Shown here: positions 32,701-42,200 of the stretch, in pieces
Layout: every line of letters begins with the position of its first letter
Numbering within the stretch: position 1 is the first letter of the stretch
Source of the DNA: a virus
Strand: one strand, 5' to 3'
DNA length: 62,934 nucleotides
Virus record (IMG/VR): IMGVR_UViG_3300029309_000024
Span: 1-62,934 of that record
Program-made: the position numbers and the translations under genes
The notes under the pieces: generated by a model
Told to the model about the DNA's origin: nothing
Database searches by the model: none
What the model saw: only the letters and a program-made list of their open reading frames with translations

Positions 32701-35700
32701 ATTAACTTTACCTATAACGAATACGTCTATTAGCTACAGCGAAGATACAAAAGGTTGGACTTCAAGATTAGATTTTATGCCAGAAGCAGGTGTATCTATT
32801 AATGGGAATTATTATACATGTTATTTAGGTAAATTATATTTACATCACGCAGATGGAGAAAACACAGGTGTGTTTTATGGTCAAAACTTTCCAGCGGGTA
32901 TTAAATTAATATTTAATCAAGAAGCATCTGCTATAAAAAACTTTAAAAATATATCTTATGAAGGAACAACAGGCTGGACAACTGTTGATGCCGGCATACA
33001 AACAGATCAGCAACAAGGTAAAATATTAGAATTTAAAGAAAAAGAGGGTAAATATTTTGGATTAATATCAGGTATAGATGATAAATTAGAAGATATTAAC
33101 GAAAACGAAAGAAATTCTAGATTAAAAGATTTTTCTATACAAGGGTTAGGTAATATAGTTAACGTACAGGGTTCTACGGAATTTACTTGTGCTACGGCTA
33201 ATTTTATAATTAACAATAGTAATACGACAGATGTAAATGGAAATGCTATAACTTCTATATCTAAAAGTTCAGCAACAGGAACAATAGTTTCAGTTACACC
33301 AAATACTATTCAATCTGGCTCGCAAACATATACAGCTGATATACAAGTTCCAAATGGATTTTCAAATTCTGGTGCAATTATATCTTGTACTGATACTGCT
33401 ACGGGAACAGTTATAAATCAAGTTTTTGATTGTAATACAGCTAATTTTCAAGTAGCAAATGGAACGGTAGGTAATATAGTAACCGGTACAGTTGATAATG
33501 GTACAATAGCTAGTATATCGCCGTCAACATATCAATCAGGGTCAACAGATTATATAGCAACAATAAATATACCAGGAAGTGGTTATACTAATTCTGGAAC
33601 AATACCTTGTACTGATACATTTACAGCATCAGGAGCTAGTTGTGCTTTTAGTTTAGCAGTAACTACTTACAATTCTTCTGCTGGCACCACTCAATTATCA
33701 GGTACTTTTACAGGTACTGATATTGGAACTAACCCAACTATAAATTTATCAGTAGCTTCAGGAACTATATCGCCTACATCCACAACCAAATCAGCATTAA
33801 CTGCATCAGGGGGTTTAGCTGTAACTGCATCAGAAGGTGTAGAAATAACCGCAACTATATCAAGTGGTTTATGTAATGGTGAAACTGCTAAAGTAAATAT
33901 GCCGCAAGCATCTACAGTAGTTATAACGGGTCTTGGTACAGCTATGGTTGGTGATAACGTTTTGCTATCAACTAATACTACTGGTGTAGTAACATCTTAT
34001 CAATGGCATAAAAGTAGTTCATCAGGATTTACACCAAGTAGTAGTACAGCTATTTCGGGAGCTAATTCATCATCGTTAACTGTTTCAGAAAGTTCAGCAG
34101 CAACACAATATTATAAAGTGGTAATAAGTGGCCCTGCAACATCACCTCAGCATGCTATTACATGGACAGCTTGGACTTCACACTCTAATTTAAAATATTT
34201 AAGTGGTACATCTGCTAATTTAGGTGCTTGTACATCTACAACTTTAAGAAATTTATTTGGTAATGGTACTTTTACAGGAGCAACACAATTTGCTGTAAAT
34301 AATCAAGGTAGCGTAAGTTATTTTCAACAAGGTACTTATTCTGATGGAACAAATTATAGATTTATAAATTCAGGAGGTGTTCCAAGTGCACATTCTCCTT
34401 GTACAGGAGGTAATCAAGGTATAAGAGCTACAAAATGTAGAGACGCTAGTAGTAGCAAAGATATTTTAGTTACAGTACCTACAGGTAGCAATGCGCTTGC
34501 GGTAGGGAATATAATAAGCTTTACCGAAACATATGATAATAATACGCATTGGGTGGTAACTGAAATTGGTTTAAACTTAAATACAAATCAATATGATGCT
34601 TTAAGAACTTTATCAGCAACACATACTAGCTGTTTAGCGGCAGATCCACCTACAGTAAGTTTATCAGCCCCTAGCGAGGTTTTTGTAGGAGAAACAATTT
34701 CACTAACTGCATCACCGTCTTTTACTCCACAAGGAGCAACATTTACTTATATATTTAGAAAAAGTACAGATGGTAGCACACCAACAGCAGTATTATCTGA
34801 AACAACTAATGCAACAGTTACAGATACTGCTCAAACAAGTATTTTAGGCTCAGCGGTTACAAATAAATATACAGTTGAAATAAAAAATACTAATCCGCTA
34901 ATAGAGTCTACTCCGGTAACAGAAGTTGATGTAAAAATATACAATACCGTATTTTTCGGAGCTATATTAAGTGGGACGAGCGCAAACGCATCAGCTTGTA
35001 CACAAAATCCAGGCAGCGAAACTAGATTTGCTAATACAACTACAACAACTTCTATAAGTAAATTATATAAAACATCACAAGGAGGAGCATTTAGTTTAAG
35101 TGAAAGGGGAACATATGCGAGGGACGGATTATATGCTTTTTTTGATGAAAATGGAAACAGAGTAGGAGCTTGGAATAATTGTCCTGCACCAAGCGAATCT
35201 GTAACAATATTTTTTGGTGGAAGTTCAACTAATAAATTAAATAGAAATCCATACGAGTCGTTAGGTCTAACAACTAACACAAGTAATTTTACAGCTGGTT
35301 CAACATTATCTTATGCTTGGACTCAAACTCAGGGACCAGGATCTGGAAGCACTGTGTTAACCACAGAAGATAATTTTACAGCTGAATTATCAATTGCAAC
35401 AGCAGATGCTTTAGCTTCAGGAAGCACTATATCTAAAACTTTTAGGTGTACTGTTACAGGAAGTATTGGGAGTGAAACTGCAAATGATGAAATTACAATT
35501 TCTTGGCAAGGAAAATCTCAACAATTAGAAATTTTTCATTGTACTAGTAATGATACTGAATATGTAAAAGTAATAAACAGTGATGGCTATAATAATAATG
35601 ATGTTATAAATATAGTAGACAGCACAGGTGCTATTACTAATGGTTGTTATAAAATCTTAACAGCTGGGCATACCTCTCATGCTGGGTATGATGACGTTAA

Positions 35701-36922
35701 AATTTTTAGCTTGAATCAAAGATACCCTTTTAATGCAACATCTACTTGTTGTGAGTGTTCTTCGTGTAGTGCTAGTATAACAACTAATTCAACTGGAACA
35801 GCAGGACAAGGCCAGCAGATGGCGGCTAGTAATAGTGGATTTACAGTAAATACTTCAGGTAATAAATATAATTGGTTTGTAACAACAGTAGAGGACGATA
35901 GATTAAATCCTAATGCTAATTCATGGGGAGAAATAACAAGTTTAGAAGATCAACAATCTTTTCTAATAAGTAATAGCCAAGCACAAACTTTATATTATAT
36001 GGTTAAGGTTCAAGGGTTCAATGCTACAACAACAGATGTAGTTGAGCATGGATTTGCAACTATAGAATGGGGACCAGCCTCTACAACACCTGTTGCTAGA
36101 AGTTATTTATTACAAACTTACGAAGAGTTTAATTGTCCAAACGTAGCTGATGTAAGTAATGTTTATGGTAATTATACTAGCCCGTCAGCTTTAGCTACAG
36201 GCACAACCGTTACTCTTAGTAATAATAGCTCAACATGTTATAGAGTTGTAGGATATTTATCAAGTGGTTATGTTTCAACATATCCTTCAATAGATAACGA
36301 TTATCCTGATGGATGTCAATCATGTTACAACGATATAAATCAAGATTGTAGTTTTCTTTTAACAGCTGGTACTACATATTTTAGTAATAACTCTGCTAAG
36401 TTTTTTGGTACATTTGGTAGCAGCGCTTCAAATACTGATACTGTTACATTATCCGTATCATCAGGAACAGTTTCAACATCATCAACATCGACTGTTACAA
36501 CAACTACTGTAGGAGCACTAAAAGCAAGCAACGGGTTAACTGTTTATTTAAATCAAGGAGTTACGTTAACAGCAACTATAAGCACTGGAACTTGTACTAA
36601 TACATCTGATTCTGTAACAGCACCTAGTTTACTTTGTTATCCTTTATTAGTTTATTATCATACTCAAAACCCGGCTAGTAATGCTTCTGCAAAAACAGCT
36701 TTATGTGGTAGCGGTAGTACAAGACAAATTAGGGCTAATGCTCCTACTTTAAATACAGCTACACAAATATACAGCGGTAATACTTGTGCAACTTTAGAAT
36801 CAGGAACTAAATATTATTCATCAGATAATATAAGCTATTTTATATGGAATGGAAGTTCCTTATCAAATGCAATACCTCTTAATTGTTCCGGCGGAGGCGG
36901 CGGAGGCGGCGATATACAGTAA
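29774..36922 (+). CDS. Muzzle/tail stabilisation protein fused to Cys-containing fibre repeats, 2382 aa
   Basis: The N-terminal ~1120 residues begin MPEIKKVFLRGKMNKDLDER followed by LIPDGEYRDASNIQIASTEG, the pattern of the tail stabilisation (muzzle) protein of crAss-like phages. From about residue 1135 the protein becomes Ser/Thr-rich with paired cysteines. A domain at about 1290-1378 recurs at about 2192-2285. A second module (SGTSAN..ACT, a beta stretch, then GTY...Y.F) occurs near 1473, 1728 and 2289. It ends in a Gly-rich tail and DIQ. The fusion implies that the tail tip itself carries receptor-binding arms. Confidence 0.7.
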   Translation: MPEIKKVFLRGKMNKDLDERLIPDGEYRDASNIQIASTEGDDAGTAQNIVGNKIVADTIQGGECVGIIENTETDKIYVFIKGSSVHGIIEYDPTTETHKPLILDERGLNDKVLNFTDITKITGITILDNFLIFTDNKSEPKIIDISPDSLLFNSLNSTSLYNYTSKINGTNFTEEDIVLITKKPDQAPGVRILVKSGNKTNSPIFEDKFVRFAYRFVFKNGQRSPISPFTQPVFLPSAVNSYDIDEGFNNQMENNIEEAQLFEFDTSHNSLDSIEIIYKESNNTNIYLYDSIDKATAEAANTAIGNNPTDTNRYLINKTVKKSVIPEDQLLRAYDNVPFKAKAVDVVGNRIVFGNYQDGLNIQNYSPTFSNIETFPRSTIDDLASPSAITVNGETKSGVIGGSGTGINDTRTIKTGRDYEVGVVFEDKYGRQTPVITADGGAGSGTLKVPFDTRPNNATGTNLKIIMGGNFPNDPRLTKFKYYIKPSSNNFNNLIVETVKNDKEDSGTCWLVVPSYEINKVKDETAKSQYMMLKKALNSNTKLSYGNNPDDFKFKILDISNNKPENIDAVESFDGKFFIKIKKTTQIIDNLFTNQGLAGANGEILEIDFKQGNSSSINNALFLGQVTAPDSQDRIEVTKFYFKNGNIFEVVSSAPIGSTLTEHFQSSVVGSSAGGAYADLAGHVVGYDDSLPFADGDNSVTKVEVKYNSSKFPTSFQITYASQNSNIDIASAGNSPAVFETIPEDEVLDIYYETSECFGKDEWGQPQHLDWFNAYVMGNGVESSTINDDLFVDTILPGVKVSTTIEGDYKERNKKSSLIYSGIYNSLGGINKLNEFNTGLKITKELNPEYGSIQKLHTRNTNILAFCEDKVLKVLANKDALFNADGNVNLTATENVLGQAVAFAGNYGISKNPESFAVHGYRIYFTDKARGAVIRITGDGITVISEAGMSSYFRDNLLAETGQIIGSYDLHSDQYILTLPITNTSISYSEDTKGWTSRLDFMPEAGVSINGNYYTCYLGKLYLHHADGENTGVFYGQNFPAGIKLIFNQEASAIKNFKNISYEGTTGWTTVDAGIQTDQQQGKILEFKEKEGKYFGLISGIDDKLEDINENERNSRLKDFSIQGLGNIVNVQGSTEFTCATANFIINNSNTTDVNGNAITSISKSSATGTIVSVTPNTIQSGSQTYTADIQVPNGFSNSGAIISCTDTATGTVINQVFDCNTANFQVANGTVGNIVTGTVDNGTIASISPSTYQSGSTDYIATINIPGSGYTNSGTIPCTDTFTASGASCAFSLAVTTYNSSAGTTQLSGTFTGTDIGTNPTINLSVASGTISPTSTTKSALTASGGLAVTASEGVEITATISSGLCNGETAKVNMPQASTVVITGLGTAMVGDNVLLSTNTTGVVTSYQWHKSSSSGFTPSSSTAISGANSSSLTVSESSAATQYYKVVISGPATSPQHAITWTAWTSHSNLKYLSGTSANLGACTSTTLRNLFGNGTFTGATQFAVNNQGSVSYFQQGTYSDGTNYRFINSGGVPSAHSPCTGGNQGIRATKCRDASSSKDILVTVPTGSNALAVGNIISFTETYDNNTHWVVTEIGLNLNTNQYDALRTLSATHTSCLAADPPTVSLSAPSEVFVGETISLTASPSFTPQGATFTYIFRKSTDGSTPTAVLSETTNATVTDTAQTSILGSAVTNKYTVEIKNTNPLIESTPVTEVDVKIYNTVFFGAILSGTSANASACTQNPGSETRFANTTTTTSISKLYKTSQGGAFSLSERGTYARDGLYAFFDENGNRVGAWNNCPAPSESVTIFFGGSSTNKLNRNPYESLGLTTNTSNFTAGSTLSYAWTQTQGPGSGSTVLTTEDNFTAELSIATADALASGSTISKTFRCTVTGSIGSETANDEITISWQGKSQQLEIFHCTSNDTEYVKVINSDGYNNNDVINIVDSTGAITNGCYKILTAGHTSHAGYDDVKIFSLNQRYPFNATSTCCECSSCSASITTNSTGTAGQGQQMAASNSGFTVNTSGNKYNWFVTTVEDDRLNPNANSWGEITSLEDQQSFLISNSQAQTLYYMVKVQGFNATTTDVVEHGFATIEWGPASTTPVARSYLLQTYEEFNCPNVADVSNVYGNYTSPSALATGTTVTLSNNSSTCYRVVGYLSSGYVSTYPSIDNDYPDGCQSCYNDINQDCSFLLTAGTTYFSNNSAKFFGTFGSSASNTDTVTLSVSSGTVSTSSTSTVTTTTVGALKASNGLTVYLNQGVTLTATISTGTCTNTSDSVTAPSLLCYPLLVYYHTQNPASNASAKTALCGSGSTRQIRANAPTLNTATQIYSGNTCATLESGTKYYSSDNISYFIWNGSSLSNAIPLNCSGGGGGGGDIQ

Positions 36923-36958
36923 GCTTAACTATATTACAAAAAATGTAATAATAACAAT

Positions 36959-37279
36959 ATGAGCAATATAACTTTAGAACATACTTTTACAAAAAATACA
37001 TCATTACAGATAGGAGATCAAATATATTATTTAACAGATAATGATACTGTTGAAAGAATTGGCCCTGTGGTAAGTATTCTTGATAATCATATAGTATGTA
37101 CAGCTGAAGGTAATTTATCTGGTTTAAAAAACACAAGTTATATATTTTTTGGAAAAGATAATAGTAAAAATACATCTGGTATAATAGGGTATTTTGCAGA
37201 AGTAAATTTAAAAAACGAATCAAAAGAACACGCGGAGTTATTCGCGGTAAACTCAGAAATATTTATAAGTAGCAATTAA
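36959..37279 (+). CDS. Small virion-module protein, 106 aa
   Basis: A beta-rich protein (LQIGDQIYYLTDNDTVERIG, then HIVCTAEGNLSG). The GDxIYY...G pattern recurs in short phage proteins next to internal virion genes. It lies between the muzzle fusion and the internal proteins and ends one base before the next start. Possibly a minor structural protein. Confidence 0.6.
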   Translation: MSNITLEHTFTKNTSLQIGDQIYYLTDNDTVERIGPVVSILDNHIVCTAEGNLSGLKNTSYIFFGKDNSKNTSGIIGYFAEVNLKNESKEHAELFAVNSEIFISSN

Positions 37280-37280
37280 A

Positions 37281-37961
37281 ATGGAATATACAACAATAAT
37301 AATAGAAGCGGCAGATACACTACAGTATGGTTTTTTAGCTGGGCTAGGAGCAAAGCTATTACCTTCTTTAATAGGTGGTATTGGTAGTATGTTTGGTGGT
37401 AGAAAAAGAAGAAATGAATTTAACCGAGCTAAAGGTGATTTTGATGCGGCTAAAGCTTCGTTTAAAAACTTTGAATTTGAAAATTTATATTCAAATTTAG
37501 AAAATCCTTTTGAAGATTTAAGAGTGTCTACAGAAGCAGCAGAATTTCAATCCCAACAATTACAACAACAATCTGCACAAACACTAGCGGCTTTAAGAGG
37601 AGCTGGAGGTGGATCAGGCGCGGCGGCTATTGCAACAAGTTTAGCACAGTCTCAAGCTAGAAATCAACAAAGAATAGCTGCAGATTTAGCAAAACAAGAA
37701 GTTGCAAACGAAAGACTAGCAGCGCAAGGGTTATTTTCTTTACAACAAGCAGAAGCTAAAGCTGGTATGGATATTCAAAAACAAGAATTTGGTAGAGAAA
37801 GCACTATATTTGGTATGGAACAACAAAACTATGCGGCAGCGTTAGAAGCAAGGGCACAACAGCAACAAGCTAGATCATCTGGATTAGGCGCGCTTGGCAC
37901 TATTGCTGGAATAGGAATATTTGGTGGGAAAGACGCGTTAACAAAAGCATTCACAGGTTAA
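37281..37961 (+). CDS. Internal virion protein (T7 gp14-like by topology), 226 aa
   Basis: An N-terminal hydrophobic Gly-rich segment (LLPSLIGGIGSMFGG), then a long Gln/Ala-rich helix region (QSQQLQQQSAQTLAALRGAG), and a second hydrophobic Gly-rich segment near the end (GALGTIAGIGIFGG). This layout matches ejected inner-core proteins that cross the host envelope. Followed by two further internal proteins. Confidence 0.65.
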   Translation: MEYTTIIIEAADTLQYGFLAGLGAKLLPSLIGGIGSMFGGRKRRNEFNRAKGDFDAAKASFKNFEFENLYSNLENPFEDLRVSTEAAEFQSQQLQQQSAQTLAALRGAGGGSGAAAIATSLAQSQARNQQRIAADLAKQEVANERLAAQGLFSLQQAEAKAGMDIQKQEFGRESTIFGMEQQNYAAALEARAQQQQARSSGLGALGTIAGIGIFGGKDALTKAFTG

Positions 37962-37971
37962 ATAAAAAATT

Positions 37972-39216
37972 ATGGCAGCAGATAGAGCATTAATAGCGGG
38001 CGCGGCAAAAGTCGCAGGTGCAAAAGCAAAATTAGATAACGCAACATTAAACGCATTTACGGATTTAGGAAAGATTGTGGGCGAAAACGCACAAAGCATT
38101 TTAAAAGATATGCAGGAAAAAGAAAATGCTAGAAATGAAGCAATTGCTGAAGGATTATCTACAATAAATTCACAAAGTATAAAACCGCCTAACGAACATG
38201 TAGGAACTATATACGATACGTCTTCAACTCAAGAAATTTATAACAAGCCAGTAGGCACGCTTACCGGTGTGTTAAATATACAAGGTACCAATTTTAATTA
38301 TGATGCACAAACAACACAAAATAAAGATGTAATGGACCAACAGAACGCCGCCCAAACAATGTCAAACGTGGTTACATCAGAAATGGAAAAACGAAATGGA
38401 TATTTAGCGCAAGTGCAAACCGCGGGATTTAATTATAGTCCATTTCATGATATTAAAAGTGATGAAGGTATAGCTACACAAGCTTATCTTGATGGTACAG
38501 CAAAATGGGAGCCTAAAGAGCCGGGAGGAGACCCGAATTCATATGGGTATAGGGTAGGAGATAAATTTTACACAACAGCTCAAATGCAAAAAATAGTAGG
38601 TAATGCTACAGCCCCAGATAATTCAAAAGAAGTTTTTGATTTTTTAGATAATTCATCAAAACGTAGTTTTAGCACAGCCACTAATAATCAAGAAGCTGAT
38701 GTTATTGGCGCAAGAATTAAAAGCGAAATATTAGCAGACGAGAATACATTGAATAATTTTTTAGTTCATAGAGGAGGGGGGACGTCTTTACAAACCTTAA
38801 AAAGCCAAAAAGGTTTTGACGCAGGAAATGAAATTGATAGATTTATAAATGAGCAAAGAGCAATGCACTATGATGCTCCTAGCACAGAACCTACAATAAC
38901 ACCTAATAAAGCATTTGATATAGCGCAAGATAAAAAAGAAGAAGATGAATTTAATACGTTTGTAGACGGATTATCAATGCCTAGCTATAATATATTTAGC
39001 TTAACCAACGGTGTTCCTAGATTACAAAGAGCACTAGATAGCAATACTTTCCAAAAAGATCTAGCAGCAGGAGGTGTCCAGGTAAGTAAAAAAGTATCAC
39101 AATACGTTGGGGTTCCAGATGAATATACAGTTACTTATAAAAATAAAACATCTAAGCCGCTTAACTTAACACAAGATATAGATTATTTACAAGATATAAT
39201 AAAATCTTTATATTAA
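37972..39216 (+). CDS. Internal virion protein, 414 aa
   Basis: A helical N-terminus (LIAGAAKVAGAKAKLDNATL) is followed by a Gln/Asn-rich middle (TQNKDVMDQQNAAQTMSNVV) and a more globular C-terminus. No enzymatic motif is seen. It lies six bases upstream of the giant internal protein. It probably belongs to the set of cargo proteins ejected with the DNA. Confidence 0.6.
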   Translation: MAADRALIAGAAKVAGAKAKLDNATLNAFTDLGKIVGENAQSILKDMQEKENARNEAIAEGLSTINSQSIKPPNEHVGTIYDTSSTQEIYNKPVGTLTGVLNIQGTNFNYDAQTTQNKDVMDQQNAAQTMSNVVTSEMEKRNGYLAQVQTAGFNYSPFHDIKSDEGIATQAYLDGTAKWEPKEPGGDPNSYGYRVGDKFYTTAQMQKIVGNATAPDNSKEVFDFLDNSSKRSFSTATNNQEADVIGARIKSEILADENTLNNFLVHRGGGTSLQTLKSQKGFDAGNEIDRFINEQRAMHYDAPSTEPTITPNKAFDIAQDKKEEDEFNTFVDGLSMPSYNIFSLTNGVPRLQRALDSNTFQKDLAAGGVQVSKKVSQYVGVPDEYTVTYKNKTSKPLNLTQDIDYLQDIIKSLY

Positions 39217-39222
39217 TAAAAT

Positions 39223-42200
39223 ATGAGAGAATTAAATTTAGCTGTTGATTCTTTAGACCCTATAGAAGATTCGGAAGAAAATAAAAAAAGGCCTAAAGAT
39301 AATAAAACAGCATCTGAAATTACTTCTTCGGGACAATCATTATTTCACCCAGATATAGAATCAGCTACTGTGCCTCTTGATGAGGTTATAGTAAAAGAAA
39401 AGTTAACACCTTTTGCAAAAGAAAATATAGAATGGAATAATTTTTATAATACAGAAGAAAGAATAAATGATTTAATTCAACAAAATGGTGAAGGTTTTAT
39501 ACCTGAAGCTACACCTAGTTTTGTTAATATATCTATAAGAGATAAGATTTTAAAATATGAAGATGAAATAAAAAATGTTAATATTGATCAAGGAATCGGA
39601 ATTAGTGATGAAGCGTATCAAGATATTTTTAATTCTGTTTTAAATAATCATACTGCATTAAAAAAAGTTAGAGATGGTATATTAGGAACAGCTCAAAAAG
39701 ATTTTAACAATGCCGTTAATTTAAGATTTAATGAAGAAATAAAATCTTGGAATCAATCAGAGCAAGGGCAAAGATTAACTGATTTACAAAAAACATATGG
39801 TCCTGGTCTTGAAAATTTAACTAGGGGAGATGAAAATAGACAAGAAATTATAAATGAATATAATAGTTTGATTAAAGGGTTTAATGATACTATTGTGCCT
39901 AAGCATGAACAAATTCAAAAAGATGTTAATGAAGAAATGAATTTAGATAGCTATTATAATAATCATGTTGCTTTAAATAAAGAATTTGCTAACATTAAAA
40001 ATTTAATAGGGGAAGCTTTAACTGGGTACAATAGAAATCTTAACAGAGAAGCATTGGATATAGATGGAGGTTTAGGTGATTTTTTTGAAAAAGGTAAATT
40101 AACAATTAAATCGGGTAAAACTAAAAATGCTTTTATATTTGCTAATGAAGATTACAAAAAAGCTTTAAATGAATTACAAAATTTAGAAAATAAAGAAAAT
40201 AACGATTTAGTTGAAATAAATTCAATATCTAATGTGTCTTCAAATGATTTTAAATTTGAAACAATAACTGTGCCACAGGGCTCTCCTATAATAAAAGCTA
40301 CCGTGCCAGTAGAACAGGCAAGAAAATATTTTAATAAAGTTGCAAAAGAAAAACAAAAAGAATCATTATCTTTAGTTGCGGACGCAAGTGAGCTAGATAG
40401 AGTAATATCTTTTTATGATAAAGTTGAAATAAATAGTTTGCAAGATTTTTTTCAAAACTCATTAAAAGCTGGCGCAGAACAACTACCGCAAATGTGGTCT
40501 ATGGTAACCTCTTTGGGCACATCTGTATATTTACAAGAATCTGGTAATAATTATTATGAGCAACTTGAAGATTTTGTTGTAGAAAATGAAAAAGAAGTTT
40601 TACAACAATTAAGAGAAACTGGTAAACAAGATACAAAAAATAATAGATTATTAGCGGCATCTGAACTAGGAGCGGGTAATGCTGCACTTTCTCAAGCGGT
40701 TGGAATAGTTAATACAGGTGTTGAGGCTTTAGAATATGGGGCTTTAATTGCTGGTTTAGGTGGTAAATTTAGCGCAATGTTTCTTAAAGAGCTTTACGAA
40801 GGCTCTATGAAAAAATTAATTGATGCTGGGTTAACAATTTCAGCAACATCATTAGTTAGTGGTTCACAAGAAATTATTCAGTCAGGTGTTTCTACTAAAG
40901 CAAGACAAATAGCTTCAGATTCAAATAGATCGTTTTTTGAGTACACAAAGCCAAAAGAATTTAAACAAGAGTTTTTAATAGGTGCTTCGGCAATATTACC
41001 TATATCTATAGGAACTATATCCGTAAAAGAAGTATATAGCCAAATACAAAAAGAAATATCTAAAAAGCCTAACTTAAAAACCAGAGATTTTATTGTTAAT
41101 TTACAATCCAGTCTTGAACAAAGTTTCGCTAATCAAGAAATTACAGAAGAAGAATATTTAGATGGTAGAGAAAAAATTGCACAACTTCAAGAGTTAGATA
41201 GAAAAATTCCAAACACTATAAAAGGTGAGGATAAAATAAAAGCAGCAGAATTATTAAATGAAAAAAGTAAGCTTGTAAAAGAAAAAGAACAAATAGAGCA
41301 AGGATTAAGCCAAGAAATAGATTTGGAGTTACAAGACATTGATAACAAAATATCTGAAATAGGAGAAAAACAAGTTACAGATAAAAAAGCTATTAGTGAA
41401 AAAAATATTAAAATTGCTGAAACTAATAAAGAGTTAATGGCAATTATAAAAGATCCTAATTCTAGTGAAACTGCTATAAAAAAAGCTAAAAATGATATAG
41501 CTAAAAACAATGAAGGGTTAATTAATAATATAGTAAACAGAAAATTTGATCCTACTAAAGACACAGGATTAACAAGAGAAGATTTACTTTCAGGTGTTAA
41601 TGAAATATTTTCAGAAGCTGTAAAAACTTTTAATCCAGAAAAAGGAGAGTTTGGGGCATATGCGAATCAATTAATTAATTTAAGATTACCCCGTATATTT
41701 GATGAGTTTGTTGAAACTAAAGTAAATGAAAAAACAGGTAAAAAAGAAATTATTGGTAGAAAAGATATATCAGATATTCAAGTTGAAGGTGAAACAACTC
41801 AACCTTCCTTTGCTTTAAAACCAGAAACAAAAACAAGTTTAAAAAATAAATTATTTACAGCAAAATTAGGTTTTGATAAAAAGCTTATACCGGGTAATAC
41901 AAATAAAACTTTTGCAGATCTTTTTATTGATGCGGTTGGTAAAACATTACAAACTAAATTACCAGATATAACAAATGAAAAACAATTTAAAAAAGATTTT
42001 ACAAAAAAGAATCAAGCTGAAGTAATTCCTATTTTACAGGAATTAACTAAAAAAGATAAAGATACAGGGGTTGATAATTTTAAAATATTTCTTGATCAAA
42101 ATTTTGATGCTATAATAAAACAATTACCTCAGAGTGTTATAAATAAAAAATATCCTATGTTAAGAGAAGCCGTTCTTGACGAAGATGGTAGGCAAAAAAG

